A stretch of DNA of 12,088 bases from JAYEJW01 sp034716535 (GTDB taxonomy: Bacteria > Pseudomonadota > Gammaproteobacteria > Chromatiales > Chromatiaceae): assembly GCA_034716535.1 (NCBI GenBank), contig JAYEJW010000261.1, forward strand, positions 1 through 12,088. Reading direction: 5' to 3'. How positions within the stretch are numbered: the stretch's first letter is position 1; every line of letters starts with the position of its first letter. A program made the position numbers and the translations under genes. Positions 1-7,457 of this stretch are shown here, piece after piece. Below the pieces are notes generated by a model that saw only the letters and a list, made by a program, of their open reading frames with translations, made no database searches and was not told the DNA's origin.

Positions 1-69
1 AGAAACAACCAATAATAAAGAGAACGGATCTAGCTCACCAGTCGATGCCTTGATCAGATTGACTTCTGA
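1..69. other. AT-rich left flank, no supported gene
   Basis: This stretch is visibly poorer in G and C than everything from about base 85 onward. One forward frame (codons starting at base 2) is open from the window edge through base 120, but its third codon positions are not G/C-biased like the real genes here and it resembles no family I recognise. The frame used by the hub fragment downstream is closed by TGA at 67-69 and by further stops before that. I see no clear promoter, repeat or RNA gene. It may be sequence joined to the operon by a rearrangement, or an assembly or contig edge. Confidence 0.4.
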
Positions 70-165
70 TATGCAGCTTTTTCACTCCGCAAGGGCGAAT
101 ACAAGCAGACATTCGCGCTGACCCGCGAGGGCGTCGGCACCACCACTCCCTTTGTGAGCACATGA
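70..165 (+). pseudogene. C-terminal remnant of a gp27/gpD-like spike-hub protein
   Basis: The frame from 70 to the TGA at 163-165 encodes 31 residues, including GEYKQTFALTREGVGTTTPF. This resembles, from memory, the extreme C-terminus of late-control-D/gp27-like hub proteins, which in related injection clusters sit just before the gp5-like spike gene. The fragment ends 3 bases before the spike ATG, the tight spacing expected of an operon neighbour, and its codons have the GC-rich third positions of the genes that follow. It has no usable start: there is an in-frame TGA at 67-69, and the only internal alternative start codon (GTG at 154) leaves three codons. The body of the gene is therefore missing or out of frame. 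A -1 shift at the T run (78-82) would join it to the open frame at the left edge, but that upstream peptide does not look like a hub protein. The alternative is a chance open frame, which I think less likely given composition and position. Confidence 0.5.
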
Positions 166-168
166 CCC

Positions 169-651
169 ATGTTCTACGGCAAATTCCGTGGCACCGTGGC
201 CAACAACATCGACCCGCAACAGCTCGGGCGGGTGCAGATCCAGGTGCCCTCGGTACTGGGCGACAGCCGCCTGAGCTGGGCGATGCCGTGCGCGCCCTAC
301 GCCGGACCCGGCGTGGGCTTTTTCGCCGTACCGCCGGTCGGCGCACGCATCTGGGTCGAATTCGAGAACGGCGACCCGGATTTCCCGATCTGGGTCGGCG
401 GCTTCTGGGACCAGTCGAGCGACATACCCGCCAGCCCGGCAATCGCAGAGAAGAAGGTCTTCAAGACGGACACGGCAACGCTTACGCTCGACGACACGCC
501 GGGTGCGGGCGGCATCACGATCGAGACGACGGCGGGCATGAAGATCGTGCTCAATGCACAGGGTATCGAGATCGACGACGGCCAGGGTGCCACGGTCAAG
601 CTGCAGGGGCCCAAGACGTCCATCAACGGCACAGCGCTGGAGGTGACCTGA
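169..651 (+). CDS. gp5/gpV-like baseplate spike protein (OB-fold plus short beta-helix)
   Basis: This 160-residue protein is the central spike of the contractile baseplate. It sits on the hub and punches the target membrane when the sheath contracts. Residues 1-90 form the OB-fold region typical of phage baseplate assembly protein V/gp5-like proteins, with the opening MFYGKFRGTV, then GRVQIQVPSV and the Gly/Pro-rich PPVGARIWVEFENGDPDFP. Residues 96-160 alternate short beta-strands with Gly/Asp turns (GITIETTAGMKIVLN, GIEIDDG), the pattern of the gp5 C-terminal triple-stranded beta-helix. There is no lysozyme domain and no hub domain. In Afp8/Pvc8 and VgrG the hub and spike are fused; here the hub is a separate upstream gene, now only a fragment. 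The ATG at 169 is chosen because it gives the family-like N-terminus and lies 3 bases after the upstream stop. An ATG at 162 is in another frame. The stop overlaps the next start by one base (TGATG). Confidence 0.92.
   Translation: MFYGKFRGTVANNIDPQQLGRVQIQVPSVLGDSRLSWAMPCAPYAGPGVGFFAVPPVGARIWVEFENGDPDFPIWVGGFWDQSSDIPASPAIAEKKVFKTDTATLTLDDTPGAGGITIETTAGMKIVLNAQGIEIDDGQGATVKLQGPKTSINGTALEVT
639..646 (+). promoter_or_regulatory. Shine-Dalgarno for the PAAR gene
   Basis: GGAGGTGA lies inside the last codons of the spike gene, four bases before the ATG at 651. It is the strongest ribosome-binding site in the window. It supports 651 as the true start of the PAAR gene, rather than the ATG at 162 that opens the same frame much earlier. 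Confidence 0.8.
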
Positions 652-974
652 TGCCCGGATTCCTTCTTCATCAAGGTGCGACCGTGCTCTGCTTCCACGC
701 CGGGCAGGCACAACCGACCGTAACCGATCCGCGGGTGAAGGTCAGCGGGCAGCCGATCGTCACACAAACGACGGTCCACACCATCGCCGGATGCACGCTG
801 CCGCCGCCGCCCAGCGGGAATGGCCCCTGCGTGACCGCTCAGTGGGTCAGCGCCGCCACGCGCGTCCGCGCCAGCGGGGTGCCGGTGCTCCTGCAGGACA
901 GCCAGGCCATCTGCACTCCGACAGGCACCGGCGTCAACGTCGTCGTCACGCAAACCCGAGCGAGAGCGACATGA
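651..974 (+). CDS. PAAR-like spike-tip protein
   Basis: This 107-residue protein probably caps the beta-helix of the spike and makes its sharp point. Small PAAR-like proteins with this opening and a Pro-rich centre sit next to the gp5-like gene in eCIS clusters. Visible features are the N-terminus MPGFLLHQGATVLCFHAG, the segment VKVSGQPIVTQTT, the loop GCTLPPPPSGNGPC and the C-terminal LLQDSQAICTPTGTG. Candidate metal ligands at the tip are H7, C14, H16, H43, C48, C60 and C88. Which four coordinate is not visible from sequence. In relatives I recall, the first motif reads CPHGG, whereas here it is CFHAG. The start at 651 is fixed by an excellent Shine-Dalgarno and the family-like N-terminus; the same frame stays open back to an ATG at 162, but that upstream part is the spike gene read out of frame. 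The stop overlaps the gp25-like start (ATGA at 971-974). No toxin extension is attached. Confidence 0.88.
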   Translation: MPGFLLHQGATVLCFHAGQAQPTVTDPRVKVSGQPIVTQTTVHTIAGCTLPPPPSGNGPCVTAQWVSAATRVRASGVPVLLQDSQAICTPTGTGVNVVVTQTRARAT

Positions 975-1333
975 TCCACCTCGACTTTCCTTTTCATTTC
1001 GACGACCGTGGCCGCACGGCGCTCACGGACGAAGACGATCACATCCGCGACATGATCGAGCAGTTCCTATTCACGAGCGCCGGCGAACGGGTCAACCGGC
1101 CTGACTTCGGTGGTGGCCTGCTCCAGGTCGTCTTCGAGCCCAACAGCGAAGCGCTCGCCTCGACGCTGCAGCGCACCGCCCAGGCAGGCTTGCAGCAGTA
1201 CCTCGGTGACCTGATCACCGTGCAAGTGCTCGTCGCCTCCACAGAAGAGGCGACGCTTCGCGTGGCCGTGCGCTATATCGTGCGGCGTAACGGCGAGACG
1301 CGCACGGCAACGTTCGAGCGGGTGGCGCAATGA
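971..1333 (+). CDS. GPW/gp25-family baseplate wedge protein
   Basis: This 120-residue protein belongs to the gp25/TssE-like family, which joins the baseplate wedge to the first sheath ring and helps trigger sheath assembly and contraction. The diagnostic core is visible: an N-terminal segment rich in aromatic and acidic residues (LDFPFHFDDRGRT), the helix DDHIRDMIEQFLFTSAGERV, then NRPDFGGGLLQVVFEPNS, a long helix with TLQRTAQAGLQQYLGD, and a C-terminal beta-sheet (LRVAVRYIVRRNGE, TATFERV). The length is normal for eCIS and phage gp25 homologues. The family's Glu-Pro-Arg region reads EPNS here. The start overlaps the PAAR stop and the stop overlaps the next start, both as ATGA, so translation is coupled. 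Ribosome-binding sequence before 971 is weak, consistent with re-initiation. Confidence 0.93.
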   Translation: MIHLDFPFHFDDRGRTALTDEDDHIRDMIEQFLFTSAGERVNRPDFGGGLLQVVFEPNSEALASTLQRTAQAGLQQYLGDLITVQVLVASTEEATLRVAVRYIVRRNGETRTATFERVAQ

Positions 1334-4023
1334 GCTCATCGACCTTAGCCTGCAAGACGGAGCGCCGCCGCCACGAAGTCCGGCGGCAGCACTTCAATGG
1401 GCTCGACTACCTCGAGGCCAGCGACGACCAGCGGACGCTGACGGTCTACTTCTTGGGTGCTGCGCCAGAGAGCCTTGGCCCGGAGAACGTCGGCATTACC
1501 GGCGGGGAGCGCATCCGTGATATCCAAGTCTTGGATGTGAAGGTCTGCCCGCAGCAGGATCCGGAGCTGGACAACTGCATCGTCGTCACCGTGGACAGGC
1601 CCGGCGATTTCTCGACCTACACGCTGTGCCTGGTAAATCTGCCGGACGACAGCCCCTTCGATCCGCGCTACCGGTGCCTTTCGTTCACCTTCAAAGCGTC
1701 CTGCCCCACTGAGCTCGACTGCAAGACGTCGCCGGTCTGCCCGCCGGAGGTCTATCCCGAGCCGGAGATCGACTACCTGGCGAAGGACTACGCGAGCTTC
1801 CGGCAACTCCTCCTCGACCGGCTGGCCGTGGTCACGCCGGAATGGACCGAACGGCACGTCCCCGACCTCGGCATCACGCTGGTCGAGCTGTTCGCCTACG
1901 TGGGCGACTACCTCAGCTACTACCAAGACGCCGTAGCGACCGAAGCCTATCTCGACACGGCCCGGCAACGCATCTCGGTGCGGCGGCACGTCCGCCTCGT
2001 CGATTACGTGATGCACGAGGGCTGCAACGCTCGTACGTGGGTTCACATCGACACCTCGATCGACGCAACAGTCCCCGCGGCGCAGCTCTCGTTCTTGACC
2101 ACCTTCGCCAACGCACCCGAGGCCGAGGGACGCCTCCTAACGTGGGACGACCTGCGAGGCGTGCCGGGCCACCTCTACGAGGTTTTCGAACCCCTCGTTG
2201 ACGCTTCCGATGCCGAGATCCACCTCTACGGATCGCACAACGAGATCCGCTTCTATACGTGGGGTGACACAGAGTGCTGTCTGCCGCGCGGCGCCACTTC
2301 GGCTTCGCTCATCGACGGCCCGGCGCGCCCACTGCTAGACGAGTCGGAGGAGAAGGAGTCCGAGGAAAAGAAGCCAGACATCCTCGAGAATACCGCGGAA
2401 GAAGAACTGAGCGAGCAGGACGAGAAGCAGGAGAAGAGGGAAGAATACCCCGATGACGGCGACGATATCCCGCCAACCGGCCAGGTCCCGCTCGAGCGCC
2501 TGCTGCACCTGAAGCCCGGCGATGTGTTGATCGTCGAAGAGGTCATCGGGCCGAAGACCGGTGACCCCGACGATGCCGACCCTGCCCACCGTCATGCCGT
2601 ACGGCTCACTCACGTCGAGCCGGTAGTCGATCCCCTCAATGGGCAACCGCTGCTGGAGATCAGCTGGGCCGAGGAAGATGCGCTTCCCTTCGCGCTCTGC
2701 CTCTCCGTCGTGGGTCCGCCGCCGGAGTGTGCGCTGATCGAGGACGTGAGCGTGGCCCGGGGCAACGTGGTGCTCGCCGATCACGGACGCCGCCTCGAAG
2801 CGCCTGAAGACCTGGGCTGTGTGCCAGCAGAGGTCGAAGAAGCTATCTGCGAACGGGAGGGCCGCCCTTCGGACGTGATACAGCGTCCGGGCCGCTTCCC
2901 TCCGACCCTCGGCGAGGGACCCCTCACGTTCAGCCAGCCGCTGCCGCCGAGCGCTCCTGGCGCGCGCCTGCTCCATCAGGACCCGCGCCAGGCGCTCCCG
3001 TGGATCCGCCTCTCCAGCTGCCCGGACCCGCGCTGCAAGGCAGGCGAGACGGGCGAAGGGGCAGCAAAGGAAGCCGCCGACACTCCCTCACGCCCGTGGG
3101 CCGCCCGGCGTGACCTGCTTGCGAGCCAGGCTGACGACGACCATTTCGTCGTCGAGATGGACGACCACCGCCGCGCGCACCTGCGCTTTGGCGACGGCGA
3201 CATGGGGAGCCAGCCGGAAAGCGGCCTCGTCTTTGAGGCCATCTACCGCATCGGCAATGGACCGGACGGCAACGTCGGTGCAGACAAACTGCTCCTCGCC
3301 GTCTCTGCCGCGACCCTGAGCGGCCTCACCTTGACCCCGCGCAACCCGCTGCCGGCGCGCGGCGGCACTGCGCCCGAGCCCGTAGCCGAGGTGAAGCTGT
3401 TCGCCCCGCACGCCTTTCGGCAGGTGCTCGAACGCGCCATCACTCCCGATGACTATGCGGAACTGGCCGCGCAACACGCGGCGGTACAGCGCGCCGCCGC
3501 CGAGCTCCGCTGGAACGGCAGCTGGTACGAGGTGCGCGTTGCGATCGACCCGCTCGGGCAGGCGGAAGCCGACGCCTCGCTACTCGAAGAGATCGAGAAA
3601 CACCTGTATCGCTTCCGGCGCATCGGGCATGACTTGGCCGTCCGTCCGGCCCGGTATGTGGCGCTCGACTTGGTGTTGGACGTGTGCGTCAAACCCAGCT
3701 ACTTGCGGGGACATGTGAAGGCGGCCCTGCTGGAACGCTTCAGCACCCGGTGCTTGCCCGACGGCTCGTTCGGCTTCTTCCATCCCGACGAGCTGAGCTT
3801 CGGTGAGAGTATCTCTCTGAGCCGGCTGGTGGCGGCGGCACAGAAGATCCCCGGCGTTGAGAGCGTCAAGGTAACGAAGCTCCAGCGTCTTTTCGAGGGT
3901 CCCAACGGCGAGATCGAGCAGGGCTTACTTCCCATTGGCCCGCTGGAGATTGCCCGGCTCGACAACGATCCCAACTTCCCCGAATACGGCCGCATCCGGT
4001 TTGAGCTGCGAGGTGGACGATGA
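1330..4023 (+). CDS. Baseplate J/gp6-like wedge protein, first copy (Afp11/Pvc11-like)
   Basis: At 897 residues, this is a wedge protein of the putative baseplate assembly family related to phage gpJ/gp47 and T4 gp6. It would form the iris around the hub. Residues 1-115 form a beta-rich N-terminal domain. Four cysteines follow (C116, C125, C131, C137). Residues 143-240 hold the well-conserved block with EIDYLAKDYASF, PDLGITLVELFAYVGDYLS and the tract ARQRISVRRHVRLVDY. The gpJ core includes RFGDG at 619-623 and TPDDYAELA at 705-713, with a C-terminal region carrying PGVESVKVTKLQ. Residues 338-380 are an unusually acidic and charged low-complexity stretch. The ATG at 1330 overlaps the gp25 stop. 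The stop overlaps the next wedge gene. Which T4 wedge protein it matches best is inferred from order and size; the family assignment itself is firm. Confidence 0.92.
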   Translation: MSSSTLACKTERRRHEVRRQHFNGLDYLEASDDQRTLTVYFLGAAPESLGPENVGITGGERIRDIQVLDVKVCPQQDPELDNCIVVTVDRPGDFSTYTLCLVNLPDDSPFDPRYRCLSFTFKASCPTELDCKTSPVCPPEVYPEPEIDYLAKDYASFRQLLLDRLAVVTPEWTERHVPDLGITLVELFAYVGDYLSYYQDAVATEAYLDTARQRISVRRHVRLVDYVMHEGCNARTWVHIDTSIDATVPAAQLSFLTTFANAPEAEGRLLTWDDLRGVPGHLYEVFEPLVDASDAEIHLYGSHNEIRFYTWGDTECCLPRGATSASLIDGPARPLLDESEEKESEEKKPDILENTAEEELSEQDEKQEKREEYPDDGDDIPPTGQVPLERLLHLKPGDVLIVEEVIGPKTGDPDDADPAHRHAVRLTHVEPVVDPLNGQPLLEISWAEEDALPFALCLSVVGPPPECALIEDVSVARGNVVLADHGRRLEAPEDLGCVPAEVEEAICEREGRPSDVIQRPGRFPPTLGEGPLTFSQPLPPSAPGARLLHQDPRQALPWIRLSSCPDPRCKAGETGEGAAKEAADTPSRPWAARRDLLASQADDDHFVVEMDDHRRAHLRFGDGDMGSQPESGLVFEAIYRIGNGPDGNVGADKLLLAVSAATLSGLTLTPRNPLPARGGTAPEPVAEVKLFAPHAFRQVLERAITPDDYAELAAQHAAVQRAAAELRWNGSWYEVRVAIDPLGQAEADASLLEEIEKHLYRFRRIGHDLAVRPARYVALDLVLDVCVKPSYLRGHVKAALLERFSTRCLPDGSFGFFHPDELSFGESISLSRLVAAAQKIPGVESVKVTKLQRLFEGPNGEIEQGLLPIGPLEIARLDNDPNFPEYGRIRFELRGGR
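4010..4016 (+). promoter_or_regulatory. Shine-Dalgarno for the second gpJ-like gene
   Basis: GAGGTGG lies in the last codons of the first gpJ-like gene, three bases before the ATG at 4020. The site and the 4-base ATGA overlap together fix the start and indicate coupled translation. Confidence 0.65.
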
Positions 4024-7000
4024 AAGACCGAACTTGCGGCTGCTGCGAAGGCACCGAACCGCTGACCCCCTTGCCCACGGCCAACCGGCCGAGCCTCGAC
4101 ACGCTGAGCTACCGCGTGGGTACGCACGGGACGTTTTTCGAGACCATGGTGGCGCGCCTCACCAGCCACCGTCTCGAGGATGGCCGGCGGCCACTGCAAC
4201 AGCTCACGACGCGCGCCCCGGACGATCCATCCCTGGCCCTGCTCGATGCCTGGGCCACCGTCGCCGGTGTGCTGACGTTCTACCAGGAGCGCATTGCAAA
4301 CGAGGGTTACCTGTTCACGGCTACGGAGCGCCGCTCGATCCTGGAGCTGGCCCGGCTCGTGGGCTACAAGCTCCGCCCGGGGGTCGCCTCCAGTGTCTTC
4401 CTCGCCTTCACCCTCGAAGACGACTTCGACATCGAGATCCCCGCCGGCACGCTCGCCCGCAGCCTGCCTGGCCCCGACGAGTTGCCGCAGCCCTTCGAGA
4501 CGGATGAGGCTCTGCACGCCCAGACGGCATGGAACGCCCTCTCCGCTCGGCTCTCGCGCCCCTTTGTCCTCCAGCCCGAACTCGACTTCTCGGGCACGCG
4601 CAGCCTCTTTCTCGAAGGCACCGCGACGGACCTCAATGCGAACGACGCCGTGCTGGTCGTCTGCGGATTCATGGCGCAGCCCTACACCGTGCGCGCTGTC
4701 GAGACGGATGCCGAAGCCGACCGCACGACTGCGACATATACGCCGTATGGCGCCGGGAGCTCCTTGGCCGAAGCTGAGAGACCCACTCGCGCCACGACCG
4801 CCGCTGCCCCCCAAGCGCCTGCCCTGACGCGTCTCACCGAGGTCGTGCAGGCCCTGCGGAAAGATCCGTCGCTGCAACCTCCCAGCCGCTTCCAGCTCGC
4901 CCGCTCGCCCCAACGGACCTACGCTGCCACCGCCGACCTTGGGCCCCGGCTGCTCACTAAGTTCAGCCCGCGCCTGGCAGACACCCTCTACACCGCTTAC
5001 GCGAATGCGCCCGTCACCGGCGTGAGCCCCGAGGACTTGTGCCACGTCGAGGCGATGCGCGTGAAGGCAGCCCCATTTGGAAATAACGCGCCGCGAGAGC
5101 TCGTCTACGAAGACAACGTTCTCATCGGGCGTCGGGAGTGGGCGCTGGCGGAGCTCAAGGCTACGCTCGATATGGACCTTTCTTCGTCGGATCCCGACCT
5201 GCGCGTAGATGAAGCCTTCAGCCAAGCGGTCGATCTGTCGGCGGGCGTATTCCCCCCTTTGGAGCTGCAAATCACTGTTTCTGACGAGATAGGCACGACG
5301 CCTCTGCAACCGATCCAACCGAGTGAACTGGCCGAGACCACACCCCAGGGAGCCGGCGAGCCAATTTATGAGGGTACGTTCGCGGTCCGAGGGATTACGG
5401 TTACCGTTCGAGCACGGTATGAGGAGGAAACGACAGGAGTCTTCTTTTTGCGCAGGCTGACGGTGCGCTTCACGAGCGGTGCGCAGGCGCGCGACGTGGT
5501 CGTGCGCGAGGGCGTTGCTGTCAACGGCAGCTCTGCATTCCGGGTAGAGGTCACCGGCGTAGACCAACAACCCGTAAATGCAGGTCAGACTCAGACTGTG
5601 GAGCTTGCCGAAACCAACCGGCGGGTCACCATCGCGCTCGACGAGGACGCGACCCTCTTAAGGGTCACGCAAGAGGAATCTCTATTCGCCACGAATGAAT
5701 CGGTACGCCTGCTCTCGCTCGACGCCCCCTTTGACGAGATCCTACCCGGCAGCTTCGTGCTCGTCGATCGAGCGCGCAGTACGCCGATTGTCGCCCAGGT
5801 GGAACAGGTACGCACACTCTCGCGGGCCGACTACAGTATCTCGGCGAAGGTGACCCAGCTCTTACTCGACCAGCCCTGGCTCTCGGACCAAGACACCTCC
5901 CTCGCTCTCTTGCGCGGGACCACGGTTTACGCCCAGAGCGAAGAGCTAGATCTCTCCGAAGAGCCCATCGAGGACGACGTGTCCGGGGACAAGATCGAGC
6001 TTGACGGTCTCTACGAGGGCTTGGAGGCCGGACGCTGGGTGGTCGTCAAGGGCGAGCGCACCGACGTGCGCGACGGCAACGAACAGGTCATCGAAGGCAT
6101 CGAGGCCAGCGAGCTGGCGATGCTCGCCGGGGTCGAGCATGACGTGCGGACCGTCCTGGACCCCAACGGCAACGAAGTCGAGCTCCTTACCGACACGCTC
6201 CACACGCGCCTGATCTTGGCTGAGCCGCTGGCCTACACCTACAAGCGCGAGACCGTGAAGATCAACGCCAACGTGGCCAAGGCTTCGCACGGCGAGACGC
6301 AGAGGGAAACCCTGGGCAGCGGCAACGCCACCAAGGCCTTTCAAAAGCTCACCCTCGGGCAGGCCCCGCTCACCTTCCTCGCGGCGCCCACGCCGGAGGG
6401 CGTCGAAAGCACGCTCGCCGTGCGTGTCAATGACGTCCGTTGGCCCGAACAGAAGACGCTGCTCTACCTGGACGGCGACCAGCGCGGTTACGAGACGAAG
6501 ACGGACGACGAAGGTGAAACGACCGTGGTCTTCGGCGACGGCAAGCGTGGTGCCCGCCTGCCCACCGGCGTCGAAAACGTCACGGCGGTCTACCGCGCGG
6601 GCATCGGCAAGGGCGGCAACGTTCGGCCCGGCCAGATCAGCGCGCTGGCGACGCGCCCGCTCGGCGTCAAAGAGGTCGTCAATCCACAACGTGCCTCGGG
6701 CGGGGCCGATCCCGAGAGCCGCGACCAAGCTCGCCGCAACGTTCCGTTGGGCGTGCTCGCCCTCGATCGACTCGTCTCGGTGCAGGACTACGCCGACTTC
6801 GCCCGTACCTTCGCCGGCATCGGAAAAGCCCACGCCGCCAGCCTCTCCGACGGACGCCGCGATGTCGTCTACCTCACCATTGCCGGCGCCGACGACGTGC
6901 CCATCGACCCGCAATCCGATCTGTACCGGAATCTGTTGCTCGCCCTCGGGCGCTTCGGCGATCCCAATATGCCACTGCAAGTGGTTCTTCGGGAAGCGGT

Positions 7001-7457
7001 CTTCCTTTTCGTCAGCGCACGCGTGAAGGTGCTGGAGGATTACCTGTGGGACAAGATCGAGCCGAAAATCCGCGCGGCGCTGCTCGATACCCTCAGCTTT
7101 GATCGACGCGAGCTTGGGCAGGACGTGCTGCTGAGTGAGTTCATCAGCGTGATTCAGGGCATCGAGGGCGTCGACTACGTGGACGTGGACCTGCTTGATG
7201 CCGTCTCGGAGACCGACGCCCTCGACCCGGAAACCCTGGCGGACAAGCTCGAAGCCCTCGCCGCTGTCTCGGGCGCCGCGACTCCGCCAGGAGACTCCTG
7301 CACAGGAGACACTCAGCCGTCTCAGCGCCTCGTCATCGAGCTGGCACGCATCAACCCGGCCAGCACCGACCCGGCGCTGCGCATCCGCCCGGCGCAGGTG
7401 GCATACCTGAATCCCGAACTGCCGGACACGCTCATTCTCACGGAGGCGACCTCATGA
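4020..7457 (+). CDS. Baseplate J/gp7-like wedge protein, second copy (Afp12/Pvc12-like)
   Basis: This 1145-residue protein is the second large wedge protein and a paralogue of its upstream neighbour. In eCIS, two unequal gpJ-type proteins pair in each wedge. The N-terminus carries a CxCC cluster (C6, C8, C9; RTCGCCEGTEPL) followed by the conserved YRVGTHGTFFETMVARL and a helical block with LLDAWATVAGVLTFYQERIANEGYL split over residues 75-100. The gpJ core is seen at residues 838-841 (FGDG), 862-867 (IGKGGN) and 921-927 (VQDYADF), then a C-terminal segment with IQGIEGVDYVDVDLLD. Between about residues 400 and 560 lies a beta-rich stretch of ITVTVRA- and FRVEVTG-type strands that is more AT-rich in places and looks like an inserted domain. 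The start is fixed by the ATGA overlap and a good Shine-Dalgarno. The stop overlaps the next gene. Family assignment is firm; equivalence to a particular Afp/PVC protein is inferred. Confidence 0.9.
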   Translation: MKDRTCGCCEGTEPLTPLPTANRPSLDTLSYRVGTHGTFFETMVARLTSHRLEDGRRPLQQLTTRAPDDPSLALLDAWATVAGVLTFYQERIANEGYLFTATERRSILELARLVGYKLRPGVASSVFLAFTLEDDFDIEIPAGTLARSLPGPDELPQPFETDEALHAQTAWNALSARLSRPFVLQPELDFSGTRSLFLEGTATDLNANDAVLVVCGFMAQPYTVRAVETDAEADRTTATYTPYGAGSSLAEAERPTRATTAAAPQAPALTRLTEVVQALRKDPSLQPPSRFQLARSPQRTYAATADLGPRLLTKFSPRLADTLYTAYANAPVTGVSPEDLCHVEAMRVKAAPFGNNAPRELVYEDNVLIGRREWALAELKATLDMDLSSSDPDLRVDEAFSQAVDLSAGVFPPLELQITVSDEIGTTPLQPIQPSELAETTPQGAGEPIYEGTFAVRGITVTVRARYEEETTGVFFLRRLTVRFTSGAQARDVVVREGVAVNGSSAFRVEVTGVDQQPVNAGQTQTVELAETNRRVTIALDEDATLLRVTQEESLFATNESVRLLSLDAPFDEILPGSFVLVDRARSTPIVAQVEQVRTLSRADYSISAKVTQLLLDQPWLSDQDTSLALLRGTTVYAQSEELDLSEEPIEDDVSGDKIELDGLYEGLEAGRWVVVKGERTDVRDGNEQVIEGIEASELAMLAGVEHDVRTVLDPNGNEVELLTDTLHTRLILAEPLAYTYKRETVKINANVAKASHGETQRETLGSGNATKAFQKLTLGQAPLTFLAAPTPEGVESTLAVRVNDVRWPEQKTLLYLDGDQRGYETKTDDEGETTVVFGDGKRGARLPTGVENVTAVYRAGIGKGGNVRPGQISALATRPLGVKEVVNPQRASGGADPESRDQARRNVPLGVLALDRLVSVQDYADFARTFAGIGKAHAASLSDGRRDVVYLTIAGADDVPIDPQSDLYRNLLLALGRFGDPNMPLQVVLREAVFLFVSARVKVLEDYLWDKIEPKIRAALLDTLSFDRRELGQDVLLSEFISVIQGIEGVDYVDVDLLDAVSETDALDPETLADKLEALAAVSGAATPPGDSCTGDTQPSQRLVIELARINPASTDPALRIRPAQVAYLNPELPDTLILTEATS
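7442..7446 (+). promoter_or_regulatory. Shine-Dalgarno for the gpI-like gene
   Basis: GGAGG lies seven bases before the ATG at 7454, within the end of the second gpJ-like gene. The spacing is ideal and supports this start. Confidence 0.7.

Noticed and set aside
2..120. Open frame from the left edge that might be an intact gene end
   Set aside because: Its third codon positions are not GC-rich, it has no recognisable motif, and from about base 80 the convincing coding frame is a different one.
162..650. N-terminal half of a 270-residue plus-strand open frame that ends at 974
   Set aside because: It is the spike gene read in another frame, with Arg/Gly/His-rich composition. The real gene in this frame begins at 651 with its own ribosome-binding site.
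3699..5570. Long minus-strand open frame of 623 codons
   Set aside because: It lies fully opposite two well-recognised gpJ-like genes. Its product is Arg/Gly/Glu-rich without recognisable motifs, the usual antisense shadow of GC-rich coding DNA.
5946..6980. Minus-strand open frame of 344 codons
   Set aside because: It is antisense to the conserved FGDG and DYADF region of the second gpJ-like gene, with an Ala/Gly/Val/Asp-rich shadow composition.
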